Assembly: GCA_003979185.1 (NCBI GenBank)
Contig: RYWJ01000006.1
Span: 1 to 36,944, forward strand
Direction of reading: 5' to 3'
Source: Candidatus Saccharimonadota bacterium
GTDB lineage: Bacteria > Patescibacteriota > Saccharimonadia > Saccharimonadales > Saccharimonadaceae
Length of the DNA stretch: 36,944 nt
The notes under the pieces are model-generated. The model was not told the origin of the DNA and searched no databases. It was given only the letters and a program-made list of their open reading frames with translations. A program made the translations under genes and the position numbers. Positions 22,494-29,874 of the stretch are shown here, piece after piece (within the stretch, counting starts at the first letter, position 1; each line of letters begins with the position of its first letter).

Positions 22494-24287
22494 CTATTTG
22501 ACTTTAATCAAGGGCTTTCGCCAAATAGCTGGGTAGTCAGGCAAGTCCAGTAGTATTGCGATCGTGGCAGCCATATTTGATAATCCAGCGTCCTTTAGAT
22601 TTGCACTAGAGTATTTTTTAGCATTTGTAGTATTATCGTAGAAAATACATGGTACCGGATTTGTAGTATGAGCAGTTTTTGCTACGCCATTTTTATCCAA
22701 AAGCTCTTCCGCATTACCATGATCGGCAGTAATGATCATCATGCCGCCCAGCTCATCAACTTTCTTGGCCAAACGCGATAATTGCAGGTCTATTGCCTCC
22801 ATCGCCACAATCGTCGGCTCTAACTCACCAAAATGTCCCACCATATCGCCACCAGGGTAGTTTAATCTTACAAATTGAAATTTCTCCATGGATACTAGAG
22901 CCGCATCGGTAATTTCCGCAGATTTCATCCATGGTCGCGTATTAAATGGCAACGTGTCCGACACAATTTCTACTTGACCTTCACGCGGCATTTTCTTGTA
23001 GCTATTACCATTAAAATAATAAGTAATATGTCCAAACTTTACCGTTTCGGAAATCGCCATTTGTGAAACTTTATTGTGTCCCAAAAACACATTGAGTGGA
23101 TCGGCAATCTTGACTGGGGGTACCAAAATATTTTTCGGAAGATGTTTGTCTGAGTTATATTCAGTCATTGCCGCGAAAAAGATCTCTGGCAACCAATTTG
23201 AAGCTTTTTTCTTGGATACTACTTCAACCTTGGAGAATTTCATTTTGGCTTGAGGCTTAAGAGAAAGCTTATCATTCTCTACTCTCGCCGCAACATTCTT
23301 ATTGCGCGTGACTTTTGCGCCGGAATTGCTACGATCAAACTTATCAAAATCTTTTTCTGTAAAGGCTTGAGCAATCTCTACGGCACGATCAGCCCGAAAA
23401 TCATAATAAATAAATGCGTCGCCGTCTTGTACTTTACCAACTGGCACAACTTTTCGTGCAGAGTTAATACTCGTATCCTTGGCCTTGATAGAACGTGAAG
23501 CTAAAACCGAACGTGAAGCTAAATCTTCTACAATTACAAAAGCTGGTAAATATTGATCCTGGATCTTAGGATTCTCTTTACGAAAAGTCTTGATTGCCTC
23601 CGTGGCACTCTTAAATTGCCTTGGCGCTTTACCGTGTACCATCATATCCCAACCGAGCTTCACCATGTCCCAATCGCTTTCGTAGCGATCCGCCACAGCC
23701 ACCATACGACCAGCACCGGACGCAACCCGAAAGTCTGCATCCTTAAATTGACTACAAAACTTCTCCAAACGCTCAATATATTTTGGCTCAGATTGTGGTG
23801 AAACATCGCGACCATCAAAAACGCAGTGAATACGAATCTTTCGCACCCCCTCACTGTAGGCTTGTTTTATCATTTGCTCAAGATGTTTAATATCGCTATG
23901 TACTCCCCCATCAGAAAAAATACCCGCGAAGTGTAAAGTTGGATGAACTTTTTCGTTTGCCTTCAAATATTTGATTGTTCCTTGCCAAGCTTTCGACAGC
24001 CAAATATCACCCGTCGCAAAAGCCGCCTCAATCTGGGCCACTCCCTGCTTAATAATTTGCCCAGATCCTAAGGCATTATGCCCAACTTCAGAATTCCCCA
24101 TCTGACCAGGCATAATCCCTACTGCTTCCCCAGATGCTTGCAAAGGAATATTTAAATACTTTAACATGGCGGAGTCAAGAAACTCAGTATGAGCTTGACG
24201 TACGGCATTACCGCTTCGATGCGCAGATAAACCTACTCCATCCATTACTACTAATACTATCGGACCATCATAATGTAACTTTTGCAT
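22494..24287 (-). CDS. gpmI: 2,3-bisphosphoglycerate-independent phosphoglycerate mutase, enlarged
   Basis: 597 residues; the family is usually near 510. It interconverts 3- and 2-phosphoglycerate in glycolysis with two Mn ions. Motifs: VLVVMDGVG, MGNSEVGHNALGSG with nucleophile Ser66, FSDGGVHSD, DGRDVSP, YYDFRADRA, RLNYPGGDMVGH, ITADHGNAEEL and AHTTNPVP. The extra length lies in two segments, about 254-285 and 317-365, lysine- and serine-rich and unlike the family core. The first contains a tandem ASRSVL-type repeat made by an 18-bp duplication (23491-23523). TGT-TATAAT lies 9 nt upstream of the ATG and there is no Shine-Dalgarno. Confidence 0.92.
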   Translation of the reverse strand: MQKLHYDGPIVLVVMDGVGLSAHRSGNAVRQAHTEFLDSAMLKYLNIPLQASGEAVGIMPGQMGNSEVGHNALGSGQIIKQGVAQIEAAFATGDIWLSKAWQGTIKYLKANEKVHPTLHFAGIFSDGGVHSDIKHLEQMIKQAYSEGVRKIRIHCVFDGRDVSPQSEPKYIERLEKFCSQFKDADFRVASGAGRMVAVADRYESDWDMVKLGWDMMVHGKAPRQFKSATEAIKTFRKENPKIQDQYLPAFVIVEDLASRSVLASRSIKAKDTSINSARKVVPVGKVQDGDAFIYYDFRADRAVEIAQAFTEKDFDKFDRSNSGAKVTRNKNVAARVENDKLSLKPQAKMKFSKVEVVSKKKASNWLPEIFFAAMTEYNSDKHLPKNILVPPVKIADPLNVFLGHNKVSQMAISETVKFGHITYYFNGNSYKKMPREGQVEIVSDTLPFNTRPWMKSAEITDAALVSMEKFQFVRLNYPGGDMVGHFGELEPTIVAMEAIDLQLSRLAKKVDELGGMMIITADHGNAEELLDKNGVAKTAHTTNPVPCIFYDNTTNAKKYSSANLKDAGLSNMAATIAILLDLPDYPAIWRKPLIKVK

Positions 24288-24296
24288 ATAGTATAT

Positions 24297-24305
24297 ATTA
24301 TAACA
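24297..24305 (-). promoter_or_regulatory. Extended -10 promoter of gpmI
   Basis: On the minus strand TGT-TATAAT (24305-24297) with 9 nt to the ATG. A near-leaderless mRNA is expected. Confidence 0.55.
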
Positions 24306-24338
24306 TAAGAACTTTAATCCATTCTTAGTTCTATAGAA

Positions 24339-24364
24339 ATAAGGCCGCCAATTGGCTGCCTTAT
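24339..24364 (-). terminator. Terminator of the agmatine operon
   Basis: ATAAGGCCGCCAA (24339-24351) is followed directly by TTGGCTGCCTTAT (24352-24364), a 26-bp palindrome with one mismatched position per arm. T-rich sequence flanks it on both strands. It lies 28 nt past the agmatine deiminase stop codon. Confidence 0.65.
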
Positions 24365-24391
24365 TTTCTTAACATTATCCGACTACTTTTG

Positions 24392-25489
24392 CTATGGACG
24401 AGGTACTTGCTGTGTAATGCAGTGAATATTTCCGCCACCCAGCAAAATCTCACGCGCATAAATCGGCTCAATTACCTTATCCGGAAATAGTTCTTGCAAA
24501 GTATCGATAGCTGCTTGGTCATGCTCATCATCGAAAACCGGCAAAATTACTGCTCCATTACAATTGTAATAGTTTACATAGCTAGCTGGAAGACGATCAC
24601 CCTCACGGCGTGGGAATGTGCCCTCAACAATATCGACGCCCTCAGATTCCTCCTTTGTAATAGTGATTGGATTTGGGACGTGAATTTTAACAACTTCGAT
24701 CTTACGACCCTTAGCATCAGTTTGGCTCTCAAGATAATCAAGTGCCGCTTTAGAACGCTCGTATTGAGGATCGTCTTGATTGTCTTCCCAGGCAAGCACT
24801 ACTTTACCTGGAGCAACGAACTGACAGATATTGTCAACATGACCATTAGTATCTTCGTCCATATAAATTCCCTTTGGAATCCACAGAACTTTCTCCGCAC
24901 CAAGATATTCTAACAACTTCGCCTCAATCTCTTCTTTCGTCATGTTTGCATTGCGACCTTCATCAAGTAAACATTCTTCGGTCGTCAAAATTGTACCCTC
25001 ACCATCCGAATGAATACTGCCGCCCTCGAGAATAAAATCACTCAGACGATAGCGATTGACCGCTTCGATGGCGCACATTTTCGCAGCGACCAAATCGTCC
25101 TGATCCCATGGAAAATATAGCCCATTCACCAAACCGCCCCAAGCATTAAATGACCAGTCGACAGCACGCATATTGCCACGCCCATTGACCACAAACGTCG
25201 CACCACAATCACGAATCCAAGAATCGTTGTTGGAAATTTCCACGACCTGTACATTCGGCATGTTCATTTCTAAAACGTGCGGGTATTGACCTGGGTTTAC
25301 ACCAACCACAACCGGCTCATATTTCGCAATAGTCTGTATGACTTTCTTGAAAACTTCTTGAGCGTTCTCAGCGTTATTTCTCCAGTTATCACCGCGTTCT
25401 GGCCACAATACATAGGTGCAACGATGCTCGGCGAGTTCAGATGGCATATAGAATCCATCTGATTTTGGTGTAGTATTATTAATTCGCAT
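24392..25489 (-). CDS. aguA: Agmatine deiminase
   Basis: 365 residues. It hydrolyses agmatine to N-carbamoylputrescine and ammonia. Guanidine-modifying fold with family motifs: MPSELAEHRCTYVLWPER, NDSWIRDCGATFV, VDWSFNAWGG, LEGGSIHSDGEG, DTNGHVDN and the nucleophile in GGGNIHCITQQ (Cys357). The start is ATG at 25489, because AGGAGG lies 4 nt upstream; the frame extends 16 codons further, but that part overlaps the hairpin 25504-25537. Last gene of a minus-strand operon with the carbamoyltransferase and antiporter. Confidence 0.93.
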   Translation of the reverse strand: MRINNTTPKSDGFYMPSELAEHRCTYVLWPERGDNWRNNAENAQEVFKKVIQTIAKYEPVVVGVNPGQYPHVLEMNMPNVQVVEISNNDSWIRDCGATFVVNGRGNMRAVDWSFNAWGGLVNGLYFPWDQDDLVAAKMCAIEAVNRYRLSDFILEGGSIHSDGEGTILTTEECLLDEGRNANMTKEEIEAKLLEYLGAEKVLWIPKGIYMDEDTNGHVDNICQFVAPGKVVLAWEDNQDDPQYERSKAALDYLESQTDAKGRKIEVVKIHVPNPITITKEESEGVDIVEGTFPRREGDRLPASYVNYYNCNGAVILPVFDDEHDQAAIDTLQELFPDKVIEPIYAREILLGGGNIHCITQQVPRP

Positions 25490-25503
25490 TTTCCTCCTAT
25501 TAC

Positions 25504-25537
25504 TTGGTGGTGTTAACCTTCTAGCCAACACCACCAA
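25504..25537 (-). other. Intercistronic hairpin before agmatine deiminase
   Basis: TTGGTGGTGTT (25504-25514) pairs perfectly with AACACCACCAA (25527-25537) around a 12-nt loop. It lies between the antiporter stop codon and the aguA Shine-Dalgarno. On the minus strand no T-run follows, so it is more likely an mRNA stability or processing element than a terminator. Confidence 0.55.
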
Positions 25538-25554
25538 ACTTTATTTTCTATCTT

Positions 25555-27021
25555 TTATCGTGACGTACGAGCTTTTACACGCTTACGGCTTGACGACTTC
25601 GCATTAAGTTGTTTACGACTCATATTCCAAACCATAATTTCGCCAATAATGATTGCAATTGAAGCACCGACGATGAGTGGCCAATTATATTCAAACATAG
25701 CAACATTAAACTCTGGGAAGAGCGTAAAGAATAGTGCGACTAAGATCAATAGGAATGGCACAATACCAAACAATGTAATCTTGATTCTACCGCCATTAAT
25801 CCAATAGCCCTTCTTGACCGCTGGCCCTCGTTTGTGAAGCTTTAAGAAAGCCATAAACATTGGCAAGTATGACAATAATAATGTCACTAGGCTAAGCGAG
25901 AAGAAAGTCCAGAATAAATCAGCTGCTTCTGGGAATTTCCAACCAACGATAATACCGCCGATAGCGATAATTGCACCAACAATACCTGTCCAGATTGACA
26001 CAACGTATGGTACTCCATTCTTATTGCGTTTTGCCCAAGATTTTGGAAAAGTTCCATCTTCCGCTGCATAAGCAATCACGGAGTTGACGCCAAAATTCCA
26101 CGAAGAAATATTTGCAATCAAGGTATAGATAAACATACCACCAACCACTACAGTAATTGCTTTAATCACGCCAGCAGACGCGCCAATAGTAACAAGCATA
26201 CTATTGTAGCTATCAATCAATCCTGAGCTTGCCTGGATCTCTTCCAATGGCACAGCAACACTAATACCAAAAGAAGCCAAGAGATAGAAGACCGCAATAA
26301 GCAGACCACCTACAATAACGGCTTTTGGAATTTCCTTTTTTGGATTATCCATGTCATCACTAAAAGTAGAAACAACTTCGAACCCTAAAAAGTTAAAGAT
26401 AATCAAAGCTACGAAACCTAAACCAGTAAAATCAAATCCCCCGTCCGCACCAACCATCGGCAATAAATCAGTCCACGAGTTAATTGGATTAGCGCTGCCC
26501 TGAGTAACTAATACATATATACCTAATGCGCCAATTCCAGCCATAAAAATGAACTTACAAATCGCCCCAAAATTTGAAAGCCAAGCACTTTGAGAGATGC
26601 GTAGTACACCTAGCACACTCACAAGGATGATGTAGCCCATTTGGATAGCCAAGACCAACGGCCAAGTCATTTCGACACCCAGCATTTGCATTAAATATGT
26701 AGTAACTAAGTTAGCTAATGACGCTACCCATAGCGGGTAATTGACCCAGTAGTACCAAGCTACGCGCCCAGCCCACTTTTCACCAAAGGCTTTCTTAACC
26801 CAGGTATACATACCCCCCTCAGATGGGTACTGCGTACCAAGCTCAGCAGAAATCAAGCCGTAAGGCACGAAGAAGCCAATCAGCATGATAATCCACCAGA
26901 TATATTGAGAATTGCCAATCGACGCAGTTGGCGCGACAGCATCCCCAACTAGGATGATACAGACCGTTGCCAAAACGGCGCTGAACAACCTAAATTTAGG
27001 TTTTTGTTTACTTTTAGGCAT
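25555..27021 (-). CDS. APC-family antiporter, probable agmatine/putrescine exchanger
   Basis: 488 residues, about 12 transmembrane segments, amino acid-polyamine-organocation (APC) superfamily. N-terminal signature GDAVAPTASIGNSQYIWW, followed by GLISAELGTQYPSEGGMYTWV, which is typical of antiporter subfamilies. It ends in a basic cytoplasmic tail. The specificity is inferred from context: it lies between putrescine carbamoyltransferase and agmatine deiminase, the position of the agmatine-putrescine antiporter in Gram-positive agmatine operons. Its ATG overlaps the stop of the upstream gene (TAATG), with AAGGAGG inside that gene. Confidence 0.8.
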   Translation of the reverse strand: MPKSKQKPKFRLFSAVLATVCIILVGDAVAPTASIGNSQYIWWIIMLIGFFVPYGLISAELGTQYPSEGGMYTWVKKAFGEKWAGRVAWYYWVNYPLWVASLANLVTTYLMQMLGVEMTWPLVLAIQMGYIILVSVLGVLRISQSAWLSNFGAICKFIFMAGIGALGIYVLVTQGSANPINSWTDLLPMVGADGGFDFTGLGFVALIIFNFLGFEVVSTFSDDMDNPKKEIPKAVIVGGLLIAVFYLLASFGISVAVPLEEIQASSGLIDSYNSMLVTIGASAGVIKAITVVVGGMFIYTLIANISSWNFGVNSVIAYAAEDGTFPKSWAKRNKNGVPYVVSIWTGIVGAIIAIGGIIVGWKFPEAADLFWTFFSLSLVTLLLSYLPMFMAFLKLHKRGPAVKKGYWINGGRIKITLFGIVPFLLILVALFFTLFPEFNVAMFEYNWPLIVGASIAIIIGEIMVWNMSRKQLNAKSSSRKRVKARTSR

Positions 27022-28040
27022 TATTTGTCCTCCTTGTGCCTTTTTATATCGTCAAGCGCAGTTTGTGCTACGCCACCAAAATACAAAACTAAACCACGCT
27101 GAGCGGTCAAGCGATTTTCTGCCTGATCCCAAGCGATCGAATTTGGGCCATCTAGGACACTATCCGTAACCTCCTCACCACGCATCGCTGGAAGACAATG
27201 CATAAACTTAACTTCCGGATTGCGAGTAGCAGCAAGCATTTCGTCATTCACCTGATATTTAGGATAAAACTCACGCATATAAACTTCTTTTGGAGTTTCC
27301 TTATCATACAAACCATACCAAACATCGGTATAAATAAAATCTGCGCCCTCTAGTACTTCTGGATTATCAGAAACACGAACGCTACCACCATAAGCCTGCG
27401 TATTAGCACGACCAATTTTCAGATAGTCGTCATTTAACCACTTAGCCGGTGGGGCATACTGAACAAAATCCATACCCATTTTTGTTGTGATCATCATCAA
27501 AGATGCACAAACCTGCGTACAGTCACCAACAAAAACGACTTTAATCTGGTCTAATGGCTTATTTTTTGGTAAGTGATCAAAGATCGTGATAATATCACCA
27601 AGCTCTTGAGTTGGATGGTTATAATCTGACATACCATTAATCACAGGTACGGTGGAATTCTGCGCCAGCTCAACAATGCTTTCGTGTCGATCGACACGCG
27701 CCATAATCAGCTCACACATTCTATCCAAAACTTTTGCAGTGTCGCCAATTGACTCATGAGCGCCAAGCTGAATTGCCCCAGGGGCTAAGTTCAAAGCATG
27801 TCCGCCAAGTTGCTCCATCGCAACTTCGAATGACACACGTGTACGCGTAGATTTTTGTTCAAAAATCATCGCTAAATTTTTATGATAGAGTGTTTCCAAT
27901 GTACCGCCAGATTTAATATAGCTGCGCACAGTAGTGGAAACTTTGACCATATCAAGCATCTCCGACTGATCAAAATCAGTTGTATCGAGATAATCTTTTT
28001 TGGTCGGGGTCTTATGTTCTAGTTTATAAGGATCATACAT
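27021..28040 (-). CDS. Putrescine carbamoyltransferase
   Basis: 339 residues. An aspartate/ornithine carbamoyltransferase-fold enzyme that phosphorolyses carbamoylputrescine to putrescine and carbamoyl phosphate. Carbamoyl-phosphate site STRTR at about 64-68; HPTQ follows further on. TDVWYGLYDKE and KFMHCLPAMRGEEVTD are the pattern of putrescine rather than ornithine carbamoyltransferases, in agreement with the neighbouring aguA. The start at 28040 is chosen because TATAAT (28052-28047) lies exactly 6 nt upstream and TTGTGC 17 nt before that; an 18-codon longer frame would begin inside the promoter. First gene of the operon, divergent from ruvB. Confidence 0.88.
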   Translation of the reverse strand: MYDPYKLEHKTPTKKDYLDTTDFDQSEMLDMVKVSTTVRSYIKSGGTLETLYHKNLAMIFEQKSTRTRVSFEVAMEQLGGHALNLAPGAIQLGAHESIGDTAKVLDRMCELIMARVDRHESIVELAQNSTVPVINGMSDYNHPTQELGDIITIFDHLPKNKPLDQIKVVFVGDCTQVCASLMMITTKMGMDFVQYAPPAKWLNDDYLKIGRANTQAYGGSVRVSDNPEVLEGADFIYTDVWYGLYDKETPKEVYMREFYPKYQVNDEMLAATRNPEVKFMHCLPAMRGEEVTDSVLDGPNSIAWDQAENRLTAQRGLVLYFGGVAQTALDDIKRHKEDK

Positions 28041-28046
28041 ATATTT

Positions 28047-28075
28047 ATTATACCTAATTTTTAAGTTAAGCACAA
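28047..28075 (-). promoter_or_regulatory. Leaderless promoter of the agmatine operon
   Basis: TTGTGC (28075-28070), 17-nt spacer, TATAAT (28052-28047), then 6 nt to the ATG. It shares an 87-bp divergent region with ruvB. No regulator gene is adjacent. Confidence 0.65.
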
Positions 28076-28112
28076 GGATTATATCATTACGCACTTACTG
28101 AGTAGTTATCTG

Positions 28113-28121
28113 TGCTATAAT
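28113..28121 (+). promoter_or_regulatory. Leaderless promoter of ruvB
   Basis: TGC-TATAAT ending 6 nt before the ATG at 28128; no Shine-Dalgarno. Confidence 0.65.
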
Positions 28122-28127
28122 GTAACC

Positions 28128-29192
28128 ATGGGAATTGAGAGAAGTATTGATGCAGAAAAGCCGCACCGCGTTATGGATACCACTGCCGACGAAAATAGCC
28201 CAGGCGAACAAGCTGAAGAAATTACCCTACGACCTCTTACGTTTGCGGACTACATCGGTCAAGAACGTCTCAAAAGTAATCTAAAACTCGCCATTGATGC
28301 GGTCAAAAAACGCGATGATGGAACTACGCTTGATCATGTCTTGCTGTATGGCCCTCCAGGGCTTGGAAAAACTACTATGGCTAATATTATCGCTCACGAG
28401 CTCGGCGCAAATTTGCGCATCACAAGTGGTCCAGCCATTGAACGTGCGGGCGACCTTGCTTCGATTTTGACGAATCTTCAAAGTGGAGATGTTCTATTCA
28501 TAGATGAAATTCATCGCTTACGACGCACCGTAGAAGAGGTACTTTATTCCGCTATGGAGGATTACAAGCTTGATATCGTGATTGGTAAGGGTCCTGCTGC
28601 GCGTTCTGTACGCTTAGATCTACCCCACTTTACCGTGGTTGGCGCCACGACACGCACAGGATCCTTAGCGGGACCACTGCGTGATCGCTTCGGTTTATTA
28701 CATCGCCTAGAGTATTACAAAATTCCTGAAATTGCTAAGATTATTAATCGTACTGCTAATATCTTGGGTACTCAGATTGATGAAGAGGCTACCGCTTTAC
28801 TCTCGACGCGTTCACGCCTAACACCACGTATTGCTAACCGCCTCACTAAGCGCGTACGGGACTACGCTGAAGTACATGGCACGGGCTATATTAGTGCCGA
28901 ACTAGCGCAAGGCGCATTAGACCTAATGGAAATTGACGATTTGGGTCTTGATCCGGCCGATCGTAATATGCTCGAACTAATGCTAGAAAATTATGATGAT
29001 CGACCAGTTGGTCTTACAACGATTGCCGCATTGACAGGTGATGAAGCTGCGACGATAGAAGACTACTATGAACCCTACATGTTACAGCTCGGCTTAATCG
29101 AACGTACACCTCGAGGGCGTGCTGTTACCACTAAGGCAAGAAAACATCTTGAGAAAGTTCGTGCTTCTCAGTCCAAGCAGAACATGTTATAA
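28128..29192 (+). CDS. ruvB: Holliday junction branch-migration helicase RuvB
   Basis: 354 residues. AAA+ motor that drives branch migration with RuvA. An N-terminal extension of about 35 residues precedes LRPLTFADYIGQERLKSNL. Walker A YGPPGLGKTT, Walker B VLFIDEIHR, sensor and arginine-finger region VGATTRTGSLAGPLRDRFG, and the C-terminal winged helix RTPRGRAVT. Neither ruvA nor ruvC is next to it. The gene's last bases contain the rubrerythrin promoter. Confidence 0.97.
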   Translation: MGIERSIDAEKPHRVMDTTADENSPGEQAEEITLRPLTFADYIGQERLKSNLKLAIDAVKKRDDGTTLDHVLLYGPPGLGKTTMANIIAHELGANLRITSGPAIERAGDLASILTNLQSGDVLFIDEIHRLRRTVEEVLYSAMEDYKLDIVIGKGPAARSVRLDLPHFTVVGATTRTGSLAGPLRDRFGLLHRLEYYKIPEIAKIINRTANILGTQIDEEATALLSTRSRLTPRIANRLTKRVRDYAEVHGTGYISAELAQGALDLMEIDDLGLDPADRNMLELMLENYDDRPVGLTTIAALTGDEAATIEDYYEPYMLQLGLIERTPRGRAVTTKARKHLEKVRASQSKQNML

Positions 29193-29193
29193 T
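29185..29193 (+). promoter_or_regulatory. Extended -10 promoter of rubrerythrin inside the end of ruvB
   Basis: TGT-TATAAT overlapping the ruvB stop codon (29190-29192); GAGAGGAG follows just before the ATG at 29221. Confidence 0.6.
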
Positions 29194-29220
29194 GAAAGCT
29201 GAATAAAGAGAGGAGAATTG

Positions 29221-29766
29221 ATGAAAGAATTAGAAAAAGGTAGTAAGACTTGGAAAAATCTACAGACCGCTTTTGCTGGCGAATCTCAAGCTGCCGTTAA
29301 ATACGGTTTCTTTGCTTCAAAGGCTAAGAAAGATGGCTTCGAACAAATCGGTGCAATTTTTAACGAAACTTCCGAAAACGAAAAAGAACACGCTGAGATT
29401 TGGTTCAAATACCTTCATGGCGGTTCGATGGCTTCCACTAGTGAGAATCTTGAAGCAGCAGCTGAAGGTGAGAATTATGAATGGACTGATATGTATAATA
29501 ATTTCTCAGCTGAAGCCCGAGAAGAGGGCTACGATGAGATCGCCGCTAAATTTGATTTGGTAGCTGGCATCGAAAAAGAGCACGAGGCTCGTTATCTCAA
29601 GCTCAAGGCTAATGTAGATTCCGATATGGTCTTCAAGAGTGATAAAGTCACGGTTTGGAAATGTCGCAAATGTGGTTACGTTTATACTGGCGAATCTGCT
29701 CCAGAAAAATGTCCAGTTTGTGGTCACGAACAAGCTTTCTTCGAACTTCGAGCTATGAACTACTAA
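29221..29766 (+). CDS. Rubrerythrin
   Basis: 181 residues. A diiron peroxidase that detoxifies hydrogen peroxide in anaerobes and microaerophiles. The N-terminal four-helix ferritin-like domain has the iron ligands in FAGESQAAVKYG, ENEKEHAEIWFKYL and IEKEHEARY. The C-terminal rubredoxin-like domain has WKCRKCGYVY and EKCPVCGHEQ (two CxxC knuckles). ATG at 29221 is preferred to the in-frame TTG one codon earlier because of GAGAGGAG spacing. Single gene with its own promoter and a hairpin after it. Confidence 0.95.
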   Translation: MKELEKGSKTWKNLQTAFAGESQAAVKYGFFASKAKKDGFEQIGAIFNETSENEKEHAEIWFKYLHGGSMASTSENLEAAAEGENYEWTDMYNNFSAEAREEGYDEIAAKFDLVAGIEKEHEARYLKLKANVDSDMVFKSDKVTVWKCRKCGYVYTGESAPEKCPVCGHEQAFFELRAMNY

Positions 29767-29794
29767 GATACCAATTTGAGATTATAAATCCCTA

Positions 29795-29820
29795 GACCCC
29801 CAGATAAACTGGGGGTTTCC
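29795..29820 (+). terminator. Terminator of rubrerythrin
   Basis: ACCCCCAG, loop ATAAA, CTGGGGGT, then TT. A strong stem with a short T-tract, 30 nt past the stop codon. Confidence 0.6.
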
Positions 29821-29833
29821 AAATAAAAAATCA

Positions 29834-29870
29834 CACAGGCGAAAGCTCCACTTAGGTGGAGCTTTCTGTG
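29834..29870 (-). terminator. Terminator of the pilus operon
   Basis: GAAAGCTCCAC (29841-29851), loop TTAG, GTGGAGCTTTC (29856-29866), with CACAG / CTGTG flanks extending the stem. On the minus strand six T follow about 10 nt later. It begins 5 nt past the last pilus gene. Confidence 0.65.
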
Positions 29871-29874
29871 AGTC

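Noticed and set aside
29218..29220. TTG start one codon before the rubrerythrin ATG
   Set aside because: The ATG at 29221 has better spacing to GAGAGGAG and ordinary rubrerythrin starts align with it.
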